From Micromonospora solifontis (GTDB taxonomy: Bacteria; Actinomycetota; Actinomycetes; Mycobacteriales; Micromonosporaceae), in contig NZ_RJLN01000057.1 of the NCBI RefSeq assembly GCF_003725545.1, positions 1-33,615 of the forward strand: 33,615 nt of DNA. Reading direction: 5' to 3'. Shown piece after piece: positions 15,218 to 21,872 of this stretch; positions within the stretch are counted from its first letter, which is position 1, and every line of letters starts with the position of its first letter. Both the position numbers and the translations under genes were made by a program. The notes under the pieces are model-generated. The model ran no database searches. It had not been told where the DNA came from and saw nothing but the letters and a program-made list of their open reading frames with translations.

Positions 15218-15733
15218 CTATGGCTGCTGCCGCTCAAAACCAGGCAGCCAGTCGAGGTCGCCGTCATCATCTTGAGGTTGTGGCGGCAGGATCGACGACA
15301 GTTCCTCATCAACTTCCAGGTCGAAGGCATACGCGAGGACGGCGATGTGTACACCCATGCTCGTGCGAAGGTCTCCGAGTGCCAAAGAAAAGAGATCTGC
15401 CTGGCCATAGCCATAATCGCGATGGTGAAAGTTCCGCCCGTACGGCCCAGCGGACTCGATGAATCGCCGACAAGCAGCGCGCATAGCGCGGATGCTCGTA
15501 GAGAGGCTACCGTCCGGCTTCGCCGAATCAAGTTGCTGTGTGAGGAAGGCGCGGATCTGATTCGCTGACTCGACACAGTGCATTTCGTCCTCGCAGTGGC
15601 GGTCGCCAAAGAGAAGCCTTCGATCTTCAAGGAAGAGAAGGATGCGACGAGCAACATCCTGGTCGCCTTCAACCGCTTGCCACTGCGCTCCGAAGCCTCC
15701 GGGGACAGAGATCCCGGTCAAACGCATCCTCAT
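15218..15733 (-). CDS. lower-GC conserved protein of unknown function (DUF6650-like?)
   Basis: A 171-residue soluble protein. The opening MRLTGIS, followed by ARRILLFLEDRRLLFGDRH and ECVESANQIRAFL-like helices, SIRAMRAACRRF and a C-terminal LGDLRTSMGVHIAVLAYAFDL resembles a family of small proteins scattered among bacterial genomes that I believe is DUF6650; I am not certain of the number. No signal peptide or catalytic motif is evident. Its codons contain many A/T third positions, unlike the neighbours, so it was probably acquired separately. The start is ATG 15733 or ATG 15727. Confidence 0.8.
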   Translation of the reverse strand: MRMRLTGISVPGGFGAQWQAVEGDQDVARRILLFLEDRRLLFGDRHCEDEMHCVESANQIRAFLTQQLDSAKPDGSLSTSIRAMRAACRRFIESAGPYGRNFHHRDYGYGQADLFSLALGDLRTSMGVHIAVLAYAFDLEVDEELSSILPPQPQDDDGDLDWLPGFERQQP

Positions 15734-16011
15734 TGCTCGATGCTCTCACCATCGCTCGACCGGTCGCCAGGCTCTCTCACGGCAGAACTGTCGGATGGGT
15801 GGCAGGCGACGCGCATAGTAAGCGTGCCCGAAGCGTGCCCGCAGGCTCGGTCGACAGGGGTCAACACCATACAGCCGGCCAGCCATATATTAGCGCTCCG
15901 TAACCGCATCTCTGCATACGACCGACCTCTCCCCTACGCACCGTAACGATCAACCCGATTCTCAAGCTGATGCTCGGGCACCTTCCAAACTGACGGTGCT
16001 ACCTTCTCCGC
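15734..16011. other. intergenic DNA with 11-bp tandem repeat
   Basis: No gene. AAGCGTGCCCG occurs twice in tandem (15820-15830, 15831-15841). The stretch is AT-rich around 15886-15896 (CATATATTAGC). It resembles integrase arm regions and may be debris of another integration. Confidence 0.5.
16000..16005 (+). promoter_or_regulatory. -10 box of a leaderless gene
   Basis: TACCTT lies 6 nt before the GTG at 16012, supporting that start over the inner ATG at 16027. Confidence 0.5.
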
Positions 16012-16272
16012 GTGGCCCACGACGGCATGTCGATCGAGTTGAGCTGGGACGAGGCCCTGGTCCTGTTCGAATGGCTTGCGCGCACCGAGCGCACCACGGG
16101 GGACTACGTCGGCCTCGTGGAGGATGACGCCGAGCGCGTCGTCTTGTGGGACATTCACTGCGAGTTGGAGCGGCAGCTTGCCGCGCCGTTCTCGCCCGCG
16201 TACGAGGAGCAGCTTGCCCGGGCGAGAGCGCGAGTGCGAGGAGAGCCGCCGCGTGGAGGGTTGGGTGACTAA
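16012..16272 (+). CDS. small acidic protein of unknown function
   Basis: An 86-residue protein: SIELSWDEALVLFEWLAR, then VEDDAERVVLWDIHCELERQL, then PFSPAYEEQLARARARV. It is mainly helical and acidic with conserved-looking Trp residues. This type of short protein is common in actinobacterial genomes, but I know no function. GTG 16012 is chosen on the leaderless -10 box; ATG 16027 (MSIEL) is the alternative. Neighbours give no clue. Confidence 0.8.
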   Translation: MAHDGMSIELSWDEALVLFEWLARTERTTGDYVGLVEDDAERVVLWDIHCELERQLAAPFSPAYEEQLARARARVRGEPPRGGLGD

Positions 16273-16802
16273 CCGAGTGACAACGGGGACGGACACCGAC
16301 GGACGTACGTGGGCGTTAGTGGACCGCTCTCGCAGCTCAGCGCTCGTTGGGTGGACACGAGCCTCGACGGCGCTGGGGCGGCGGAACGGGCCGGCACCAG
16401 GCCGCACCCGAGTAGCCCCGTTGCTGTCGACAGCAACGCTGACAGCAACTGACCCGGACAAGGGCGACCGTTGGCCGCCGGACCCGGATGGTCATCCGAG
16501 GTCACGGACGAGGATGGACCCCGCCAGACGGAGCGCCCAGAACTTACAAGCGAGGGGTCGCCCCGGGCCGTCTCCGGCCGGCTGGGCCGTCGCTGGGCCG
16601 TCAAGCGCCGACCAATGATGACCGAGGACGACCAGCAGCACTCGGAGAAACAGCAGGTCAGCCGCCATGCACTCGCGGCTGACCTAGTGAGCGACGGACG
16701 AGTCGACCTGTACGCCGGATTCTGCAAACACCCGAGACCACTTGTCGGGTGCCGGACACATGCCCATCACTGACCGCATGCGATCCATTACGTTCGATCT
16801 TC
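16273..16802. other. non-coding stretch with palindrome and TraB-box-like repeats
   Basis: No credible gene. It holds a perfect 18-bp palindrome GTTGCTGTC-GACAGCAAC (16420-16437) followed by another GACAGCAAC (16441-16449), and two copies of GACCCGGA (16451-16458, 16481-16488). The last match the 8-bp TraB recognition repeat known from Streptomyces plasmid pSVH1. TACGTT at 16789-16794 is a possible -10 box for the membrane protein at 16803. Confidence 0.6.
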
Positions 16803-17201
16803 ATGAAGGGTCTGGCGCGATACTGGGGCTATCTGGCGTTCGTCATCCTCGTCACGGCTTGGTGGACTCGCTCCGTGGGGCCAGTGGCGCTACTCGTGCT
16901 GTCCCTGCTGGTGACCGGCTTCTTCCTGTTCCAGGCCCCTGTCTGGTGCTGCGCCATGAACCGCGACGGGACCCTGTGCCGTAACAACTCGGCTGGCCTG
17001 CTGCTTGGGTGCAGCAAGCGGCAGCACAAGTGGCAGAAGCTCAGGATGACGTTCGTTCCACATGCCTGGCGTCAGATGAACCGCGGGCTTTGGGCGTCGC
17101 CCAGGGAAGGACTGACGACCCTAGGCGCCATCGTGGGGATTCTCTCGGCCATCGTGGCGACGGCGATCAGCGTTGCCGGGCAGTTTGCAGGCAAGGCGTG
17201 A
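16803..17201 (+). CDS. small membrane protein of unknown function
   Basis: A 132-residue protein. Two adjacent membrane helices lie in the N-terminal half (YLAFVILVTAWWTRSVGP, then ALLVLSLLVTGFFLFQAPV), followed by a Cys-containing stretch WCCAMNRDGTLCRNNSAGLLLGC and a basic HKWQKLRMTF. A third hydrophobic helix is near the C-terminus (LGAIVGILSAIVATAISVAG). The four Cys residues could bind metal or be redox-active. I choose ATG 16803 (MKGLARYWGY) with TACGTT 8 nt upstream as a leaderless promoter; the longer frame from 16749 adds a non-typical lead. Function unknown. Confidence 0.78.
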   Translation: MKGLARYWGYLAFVILVTAWWTRSVGPVALLVLSLLVTGFFLFQAPVWCCAMNRDGTLCRNNSAGLLLGCSKRQHKWQKLRMTFVPHAWRQMNRGLWASPREGLTTLGAIVGILSAIVATAISVAGQFAGKA

Positions 17202-17251
17202 CGAACCCCTAGGGCAACAGCGCCCAGGCGCAACTTAAGGCCCTCTCCGGT

Positions 17252-17653
17252 CTACCTTCCTACGCGGATGCGGTCGGCGGCGTACAACTCGCGGGAGCCG
17301 TCGGCCCGGAAGACAACGAGCACCGGGACACCTTCCCCGATCTCCAGCTCACGGCGCTCAGCAGGCGTCGGCATCCGGGCTGAGGCGGTGTCGCCCTTTC
17401 GTAGGGTCACTGTCTCGGTCGGCTCCATGCTGCGGACGAACGTGCCGCGCGGCGGTTGGACGGTCACGAGCCCTTCCGACCGGAGTAGGGAGATGGCCTG
17501 CCGGACGCTTGTCCGGCTCAGTCCATACTCCTGAGCCAGTCGCAGCTCGCTCGGCAGCGACGCGCCGGGCGCGAGGTCGCCGGACGTGATCCGTTTACGC
17601 AGTAGGTCGGCGAGCTGCCGAAACACTGCGCGGTCCGCGCTGGGGTCGATCAC
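17252..17653 (-). CDS. short GntR-family regulator (KorSA-like role)
   Basis: A 133-residue repressor. Residues about 8-75 are a typical GntR winged helix: LRKRITSGDLAPGASLPSEL, YGLSRTSVRQAISLL, TVQPPRGTFV. The C-terminal part (about 80-133) is too short for a full UTRA ligand domain and ends RELYAADRIRVGR. In pSAM2-type elements a GntR protein (KorSA) represses the transfer activator; this one is half that size but in a matching setting, facing a divergent operon. GTG 17653 follows TAGCGT (17666-17661) by 7 nt, a leaderless start. Confidence 0.92.
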   Translation of the reverse strand: MIDPSADRAVFRQLADLLRKRITSGDLAPGASLPSELRLAQEYGLSRTSVRQAISLLRSEGLVTVQPPRGTFVRSMEPTETVTLRKGDTASARMPTPAERRELEIGEGVPVLVVFRADGSRELYAADRIRVGR

Positions 17654-17660
17654 GAATGTG

Positions 17661-17720
17661 ACGCTACGTGTCCAACAGTTCTACAGGTTATTGTATCTAC
17701 AGTCCTACGTATGTACGGTG
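17661..17720. promoter_or_regulatory. divergent promoter/operator region of GntR gene and mini-operon
   Basis: An AT-rich island in GC-rich DNA. TCTACAG occurs at 17680-17686 and again at 17696-17702, a 16-bp period, in TTCTACAG/TATCTACAG contexts. TAGCGT on the minus strand (17666-17661) serves the GntR gene. CCTACGTATGTACG follows at 17704-17717. The repeats are the likely GntR binding sites. Confidence 0.6.
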
Positions 17721-17797
17721 GCTTGGCAGGTGCTGCGGTCGGATGACCAGCCAATGCGCGGCTGCGTGCCGTCGACGGCGCCCAAGGGGGAGTTCAG

Positions 17798-17983
17798 GTG
17801 CGGCGTGTTTCGTACGAGGAGTACCTGCTCGCCGCAGCAATGACTCTCGCGCGCAGGCATCGACCGGTCTGGTGCTGGCGGCGGTGGCGGCGGGTCTGCC
17901 GGTGCGGAGCCGAGTTGCCGTGTCGCACACAGCACCGGATTCCGATCAATCGTGGGCACTGGCCGACCGAGGGGGAGCAGTGA
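17798..17983 (+). CDS. Cys-rich mini-protein 1
   Basis: A 61-residue, strongly basic protein of unknown function. The N-terminus is helical (SYEEYLLAAAMTLARRH); the middle is Trp/Arg-rich (WCWRRWRRV), and CRCGAELPCRTQH is a likely zinc knuckle. GTG 17798 is preceded by GGGGGAG (17786-17792). The stop overlaps the next GTG by 4 nt (GTGA), so it begins a three-gene coupled unit facing the GntR gene. Confidence 0.7.
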   Translation: MRRVSYEEYLLAAAMTLARRHRPVWCWRRWRRVCRCGAELPCRTQHRIPINRGHWPTEGEQ

Positions 17984-18159
17984 ACGACGGACAGGAGCGG
18001 GCCATCCTCGCGGTGCACGTCCGAGGGCTCGACGGTATGTGCGCCGGCTGCCGCGCCTGGTGGTCGCGGCTGACGCCGTACCCGTGCTGGCAGGTGGATT
18101 GGGCAACCAGCCGGCAGGCCCGGACGATCACCGCCCGCTTCCTAGAGGGTGCGCGGTGA
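17980..18159 (+). CDS. Cys-rich mini-protein 2
   Basis: A 59-residue protein of unknown function: an acidic N-terminal helix (NDGQERAILAVHVRGLDG) and MCAGCRAWWSRLTPYPCWQVDW with a CxxC pair and a later Cys, then a basic helix SRQARTITARFLEG. It could bind zinc. Start GTG 17980 and stop TGA 18159 each overlap a neighbour by 4 nt. Confidence 0.68.
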   Translation: MNDGQERAILAVHVRGLDGMCAGCRAWWSRLTPYPCWQVDWATSRQARTITARFLEGAR

Positions 18160-18464
18160 CCACCCACGGCCCGGTCATGCCGATCTGGAGCTGCGGCGGC
18201 TGCGACCTGCCCTGGCCCTGCCCCACCCGCAAGCGGGAGCTACGGGCGCAGTACGCCGACGCCCCGGTGTCCCTGGCCCTCTACCTCGGCTCCTACCTCG
18301 TCCAAGCCACCGAGGACATGCCCTGGACACCCGCCGGCGTGCTGCACCGCCGCTTCCTCGGCTGGACCAGGGAAGCCGACCGGCCGACACCAGCAGTACA
18401 GCAGCGGAGTACAGCAACCGTGCCAGCCGAACCCGGCCGAGAAGCACGCCCGCAGCCCGGATGA
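18156..18464 (+). CDS. Cys-rich mini-protein 3
   Basis: A 102-residue protein of unknown function. IWSCGGCDLPWPCPTRKREL carries CxxC and a third Cys; ALYLGSYLVQATEDMPWTPAGVLHRRFLGW looks like a well-conserved helical block, and the C-terminal 30 residues are a Pro/Arg-rich tail. I recall similar proteins beside attachment sites of actinobacterial integrated elements, without a proven role. Its 3' end contains the candidate integrase arm repeats, and it stops 35 bp before attR. Confidence 0.75.
   Translation: MTTHGPVMPIWSCGGCDLPWPCPTRKRELRAQYADAPVSLALYLGSYLVQATEDMPWTPAGVLHRRFLGWTREADRPTPAVQQRSTATVPAEPGREARPQPG
18395..18416 (+). repeat. candidate integrase arm sites, right end
   Basis: AGTACAGCA occurs at 18395-18403 and 18408-18416, a 13-bp period, inside the coding region of mini-protein 3 and about 85-105 bp from attR. 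The same GTACAGCA core is found near attL (10514). Confidence 0.5.
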
Positions 18465-18499
18465 CCTCGAACCACACCGCAAAAAACCGGCTCGCCGGC

Positions 18500-18537
18500 A
18501 ATCCATAGGTTCAGGGTTCGAGTCCCTGGCGGCCCAC
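18500..18537. repeat. attR: 38-bp direct repeat of tRNA-Lys 3' end
   Basis: Exact copy of 10423-10460. It is not part of a tRNA, since the 5' half is missing, so it marks the far end of the element. Confidence 0.95.
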
Positions 18538-19188
18538 CTTCCCGCGGCAGCGGCCTCAACCGGGGGCCGTCGCCGACCCGGCTTGCCCGGGCGGCAGCGG
18601 ACCCGGGTGCCACGGGGCAGGAAACCCTCCCCGTTTCGTCACCTGTCGGCCGCGCCCCCACGCTGGTTGTCTGTCGGTCGGCCCCACGAGGGCCCGCTCC
18701 GTCACGGCACGCACGCCCGCCCCTGTCACCTAACGGGCGAGCGACTGCGTCGGAAGGACGCCCACAGGTTCCACAACGACAACCGATCGCCGACGGGGGC
18801 GGGGCCGGCCGGGGCGATCCGGCCGGCCCCGGGGCACCGTCCGATTCGGACCGCCGACGTGAGGCGACGAGGGTCACACAGCTCGCCCCGGTCGCACCGG
18901 CCCTGGCAATTCTGGCCGCCCCGGAGGTCCCGGCCGGCCGACCCGGGAGCCGCGCCGGGCCGGCGACAACCGGCTCAACCGGGGCCGATGCCGCCGGGCT
19001 GAGCTGCGGCAACGACCGGCACTGTGGCGGCGGCCGGGCCGGCCCGGCGTCGGGCCCGCCGGCGGCGGCCGGTGCGGGCGGTCGGTGTCCCGGGGGTACG
19101 GCGGCAACGGCTTCCCGGGGGCGGGGCGGTCCCGGGGGCCCGAGCGGCGCCGGATCCCGTCACCAGGCATCGGTAGCATTCAGCGGCG
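18538..19188. other. GC-rich intergenic region after the element
   Basis: About 650 bp with no credible gene. It contains a perfect hairpin GGGGCCGGCCGG-ggcgat-CCGGCCGGCCCC (18801-18830) and a possible RNA fold at 18722-18768 (CCTGT and GGGCG pairing with CGCCC and ACAGG, plus an alternative hairpin GCGTC-GGAAG-GACGC). TAGCAT at 19174-19179 is a likely -10 box for the kinase gene. Confidence 0.55.
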
Positions 19189-21000
19189 ATGGTCCAGAGC
19201 GAGCGTGCGGCGACGCGCCGGCCGGGGTCGGGCGCCGGCCCGGGCATCCCCCTGGGAATCGCCGGGTGCACCGACGCGGTCGAGGTCGGGCGGGGCGGGT
19301 TCGGCGTCGTCTACCGGGCCCGGCAGGCCGACTACTCCCGCTGGGTGGCGGTGAAGGTGCTCGCGGCCGACTGGGCGGGGCCGTCCCGGGCCCGCTTCGA
19401 GCGGGAGCTGCGGACGCTGGGCCGGCTCTCCGACCACCCGCACATCGTCACCCTGCACCAGGCCGGCCGGACCGCCGCCGGCAACCCGTACCTGCTGATG
19501 GCGTACGAGGAGGGTGGCTCGCTCGGCGACCGGCTGCGCGACGGGACGGCGGGTGACTGGCGGGCGGCCGTCGCCGGCGGGGTCGCGGTGGCCGGGGCAC
19601 TGGAGACGGCGCACCGTGCGGGCGTCCTGCACCGCGACGTCAAGCCGGAGAACATCCTGATCTCCGGGTACGAGGAGCCGAAGCTGGCCGACTTCGGCCA
19701 GGCCCGCCCGTACGCCGAGCGCACCGGGACGCGGGACACGATCACCGCCAGCGTGCTGCACACCGCCCCGGAGGTGCTGCGGGGCGAACCGGCGTCGGTG
19801 GCGGCCGACGTGTACGCGCTGGCGTCGACCGTGCTGCACTGGATCCGCGGCACACCGCCGTTCGCCCCCGCCGACGGGGAGCCCGTCGAGTCGCTGCTGC
19901 GCCGGATCGCCGCCGACCCGGTGCCCGATCTGCGCCCGCTCGGCGTACCGGAGGAGGTCTGCGCGGCGCTGGAACGCGCGCTGGCCAAGGATCCCGCGCG
20001 GCGGCCGGTCTCGGTCGCGGAGTTCGCCGGGGAGCTGCGCGCCGCGCAGGCCGCCGCCGGGCTGCCGGTGACCCCGTTCGTGCTGGGCGACGTGGCCGCC
20101 GACCCGCCGCCGGCCGGGACGGCCGGGCCGGCGCTGTCGCTCACCGCGCGGCGGCGCGCGGCCCTCGCGCTCTCCGCGACGGTCGCCCGGCCCGCCGGGG
20201 TACGCCGCACCGCGCTGCGCCGGTCGGTCGGCCTGGCCGTCGCCGTGGTGGCGATCCTGGCCACCGGGTACGCGCAGGCGCTGCCCGTGCCGGCCCCGGT
20301 CACCCTGCCCGCCCGCCTGGACCTTGGCCAGTTGACGCTGTACAGCGAGTCGGCGGAGCGGGTGGTGCCGGTGCGCAACCGCACCGGCGAGCCGGTGCTG
20401 CTCGGCGCGTTGACGGTCGGTGGCCCGTCCCGGGGTGACCTGCGGATCGTGGCGGACGGGTGCGGGTCGCGCCGGCTGGCTCCGGGCGCGGGCTGCGAGG
20501 TGGGGTTCGTGGCCGTCCCGCGGGTGGCCGGCCCGGTCCGGTGGGTGCTGGAGCTGACGGTGGCGGGCCGGCGGGTCGGCACCGTGGTCACCGGCACGGC
20601 GGCTCCGCGTCGGGCCAGCCAGGACGACGCCCCGCCCGGCCCCTGCTACGCCGACGCCTACCAGGTCGGCGCCTCCGCCTACGGGTACGCGGGCGGCCTG
20701 CGGGCCATCTCGGTGAAGCAGTACTGGTCGCCGAGCTGCCACGCGGCGATGGCGTACGTGTGGGTGTGGAAGCAGTACCGGGACAACGTGGGCACCGCGG
20801 GTGGCACGTGGGCGGTCGACGTGGCGGTGCGGTCCGCCGGCGGGCCCGGCACCCGGCAGCGGGCCGCCGGCCAGGCGTACGAGTTGTGGACCGAGCCCTA
20901 CCGGTCGGCGGGGCGGTGCGTCACCGCCTCGGCGACGGTGACTCCGGCTCGCGGCGGCGCGGGGACGGCCGCGACCACCCGACCGTGGTGCGACCGGTGA
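19189..21000 (+). CDS. transmembrane Ser/Thr protein kinase with outer DUF2690-like domain
   Basis: A 603-residue receptor-type kinase. Residues about 28-290 form a complete Hanks-type kinase: GRGGFG (34-39), ATP-binding Lys56, HRD at 148-150 within HRDVKPEN, DFG at 168-170 and APE at 193-195. A juxtamembrane Arg-rich stretch leads to one membrane helix near residue 355 (VGLAVAVVAILATGYA). Outside are an Ig-like segment (about 375-470, with Cys in GCGS and GCEV) and a C-terminal region with CYADAYQVGASAYGYAGG and YWSPSCHAAMAYVWVW, which resembles DUF2690. The ligand is unknown. The stop overlaps the FHA gene start (GTGA), so the two proteins probably act together. Confidence 0.95.
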   Translation: MVQSERAATRRPGSGAGPGIPLGIAGCTDAVEVGRGGFGVVYRARQADYSRWVAVKVLAADWAGPSRARFERELRTLGRLSDHPHIVTLHQAGRTAAGNPYLLMAYEEGGSLGDRLRDGTAGDWRAAVAGGVAVAGALETAHRAGVLHRDVKPENILISGYEEPKLADFGQARPYAERTGTRDTITASVLHTAPEVLRGEPASVAADVYALASTVLHWIRGTPPFAPADGEPVESLLRRIAADPVPDLRPLGVPEEVCAALERALAKDPARRPVSVAEFAGELRAAQAAAGLPVTPFVLGDVAADPPPAGTAGPALSLTARRRAALALSATVARPAGVRRTALRRSVGLAVAVVAILATGYAQALPVPAPVTLPARLDLGQLTLYSESAERVVPVRNRTGEPVLLGALTVGGPSRGDLRIVADGCGSRRLAPGAGCEVGFVAVPRVAGPVRWVLELTVAGRRVGTVVTGTAAPRRASQDDAPPGPCYADAYQVGASAYGYAGGLRAISVKQYWSPSCHAAMAYVWVWKQYRDNVGTAGGTWAVDVAVRSAGGPGTRQRAAGQAYELWTEPYRSAGRCVTASATVTPARGGAGTAATTRPWCDR

Positions 21001-21581
21001 CCGGCGGGCACTTCGAGGTCCACGGGCTGGGCCCGGTACGCCTCGTCCCGCTCCGCCCGGACGCGTTGACCATCGGCCGGGCGCCCGGCAACGAGCTGCC
21101 GGTGGACAGCCCGCTGGTCTCCCGCCTGCACGCGCTGGTGGAACGGCTGCCGGCCGGCTGGATCATCCGGGACCTGGGCAGCACCAACGGCACCACGGTC
21201 AACGGCGTGCCGCTGCGGGAGGCGCGCACGCTGCACGACGGTGACCGGGTGGAGCTCGGTCCGGCCTGCCTGGTGTTCCGGGCGCCCGCACAGCTCACCG
21301 GCACCCGCACGGTGGGGGTGACGCCACCGCCCGCACCGCCGGCGCTGACCCGGCGGGAGCGGGAGCTGCTGGAGCTGCTCTGCCGGCCGTACCTGGCCGG
21401 GGCCGGGGCCTTCCCGGAACCGCCGGCCGTGCGCGCCCTGGCCGGCACGTTGGGCGTCAGCGAGAGCGCGGTGAAAAAGCACCTGACCCGGCTGTACGAC
21501 AAGTTCGACCTGGTCAGCAACGACGACCGGCGCCGGGCCCGGCTGGCCGCCGAGGCGGTTCGCCGGGGCGCGGTCGGCTGA
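20997..21581 (+). CDS. FHA-domain protein with C-terminal HTH
   Basis: A 194-residue protein. Residues about 20-95 are an FHA phosphothreonine-binding domain: LTIGRAPGNELPVD, SPLVSRLHALVE, WIIRDLGSTNGTTVNG, the usual GR, SRxH and N-G residues. Residues about 113-190 are a helix-turn-helix region (LTRREREL, LAGTLGVSESAVKKHLTRLYDKFDL) resembling LuxR/sigma-4 type DNA binding. It can therefore link a phosphorylated partner, likely the adjacent kinase, to transcription. GTG 20997 overlaps the kinase stop; nearby GTGs at 20985 and 20988 are alternatives. Confidence 0.92.
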   Translation: MTGGHFEVHGLGPVRLVPLRPDALTIGRAPGNELPVDSPLVSRLHALVERLPAGWIIRDLGSTNGTTVNGVPLREARTLHDGDRVELGPACLVFRAPAQLTGTRTVGVTPPPAPPALTRRERELLELLCRPYLAGAGAFPEPPAVRALAGTLGVSESAVKKHLTRLYDKFDLVSNDDRRRARLAAEAVRRGAVG

Positions 21582-21616
21582 GCCGGCGGACCGGCGGTGG
21601 CCGCCCGGGCGGGGAG

Positions 21617-21820
21617 TCAGCCGCGCCGCTGCCACCAGCGGCGCTTCGCGGCCGGCGCCGGTGCCGGTGCCGGTCGCTGCTCCTCCTGCTCGTCCTGGTC
21701 ATCCTGACCGCGGTTCAGCACCGCCGTGGCGAGCGCCCGGTCGTCGGGCCGGCAGCCGGGCGTGACCAGCATCAGCTTCGCCAGCGACTCCTCGATGGTG
21801 ACCAGCCGGTCCGCCGCCAC
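21617..21820 (-). CDS. small acidic/Pro-Ala protein, unknown
   Basis: A 67-residue product: an ordered N-terminus (AADRLVTIEESLAKLMLVTPGCRP) and a low-complexity tail of Asp/Glu/Gln followed by PAPAPAPAAKRRWWQRR. The reading frame upstream of GTG 21820 stays open toward the methyltransferase stop (RRAEVRELVRARLDAAV), so the true start may be a non-standard codon after GGAGG near 21858. It lies downstream of the methyltransferase on the same strand. I do not recognise a family. Confidence 0.45.
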   Translation of the reverse strand: MAADRLVTIEESLAKLMLVTPGCRPDDRALATAVLNRGQDDQDEQEEQRPAPAPAPAAKRRWWQRRG

Positions 21821-21872
21821 GGCCGCGTCGAGCCGGGCCCGGACCAGCTCGCGGACCTCCGCGCGTCGGCGG

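Larger units (their letters stand above)
10423..18537. mobile_element. AICE-type integrated element in tRNA-Lys
   Basis: About 8.1 kb flanked by an exact 38-bp direct repeat of the tRNA-Lys 3' part (10423-10460 and 18500-18537). Inside are a tyrosine integrase, an excisionase-type HTH gene and a pSAM2-like replication initiator in rep-xis-int order with overlapping genes, which is the core of actinomycete integrative and conjugative elements. Cargo includes a YefM-YoeB pair, a GntR regulator and several small unknown genes. I find no FtsK/TraB translocase, no spd genes and no NUDIX gene. With rep frameshifted, autonomous replication and transfer are doubtful. Parts of the interior (about 15218-17250) are lower in GC than the flanking chromosome. 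Confidence 0.93.

Noticed and set aside
18293..19012. 239-codon minus-strand frame crossing attR
   Set aside because: Contains antisense tRNA sequence (PPGTRTLNLWI) and no fold-like pattern.
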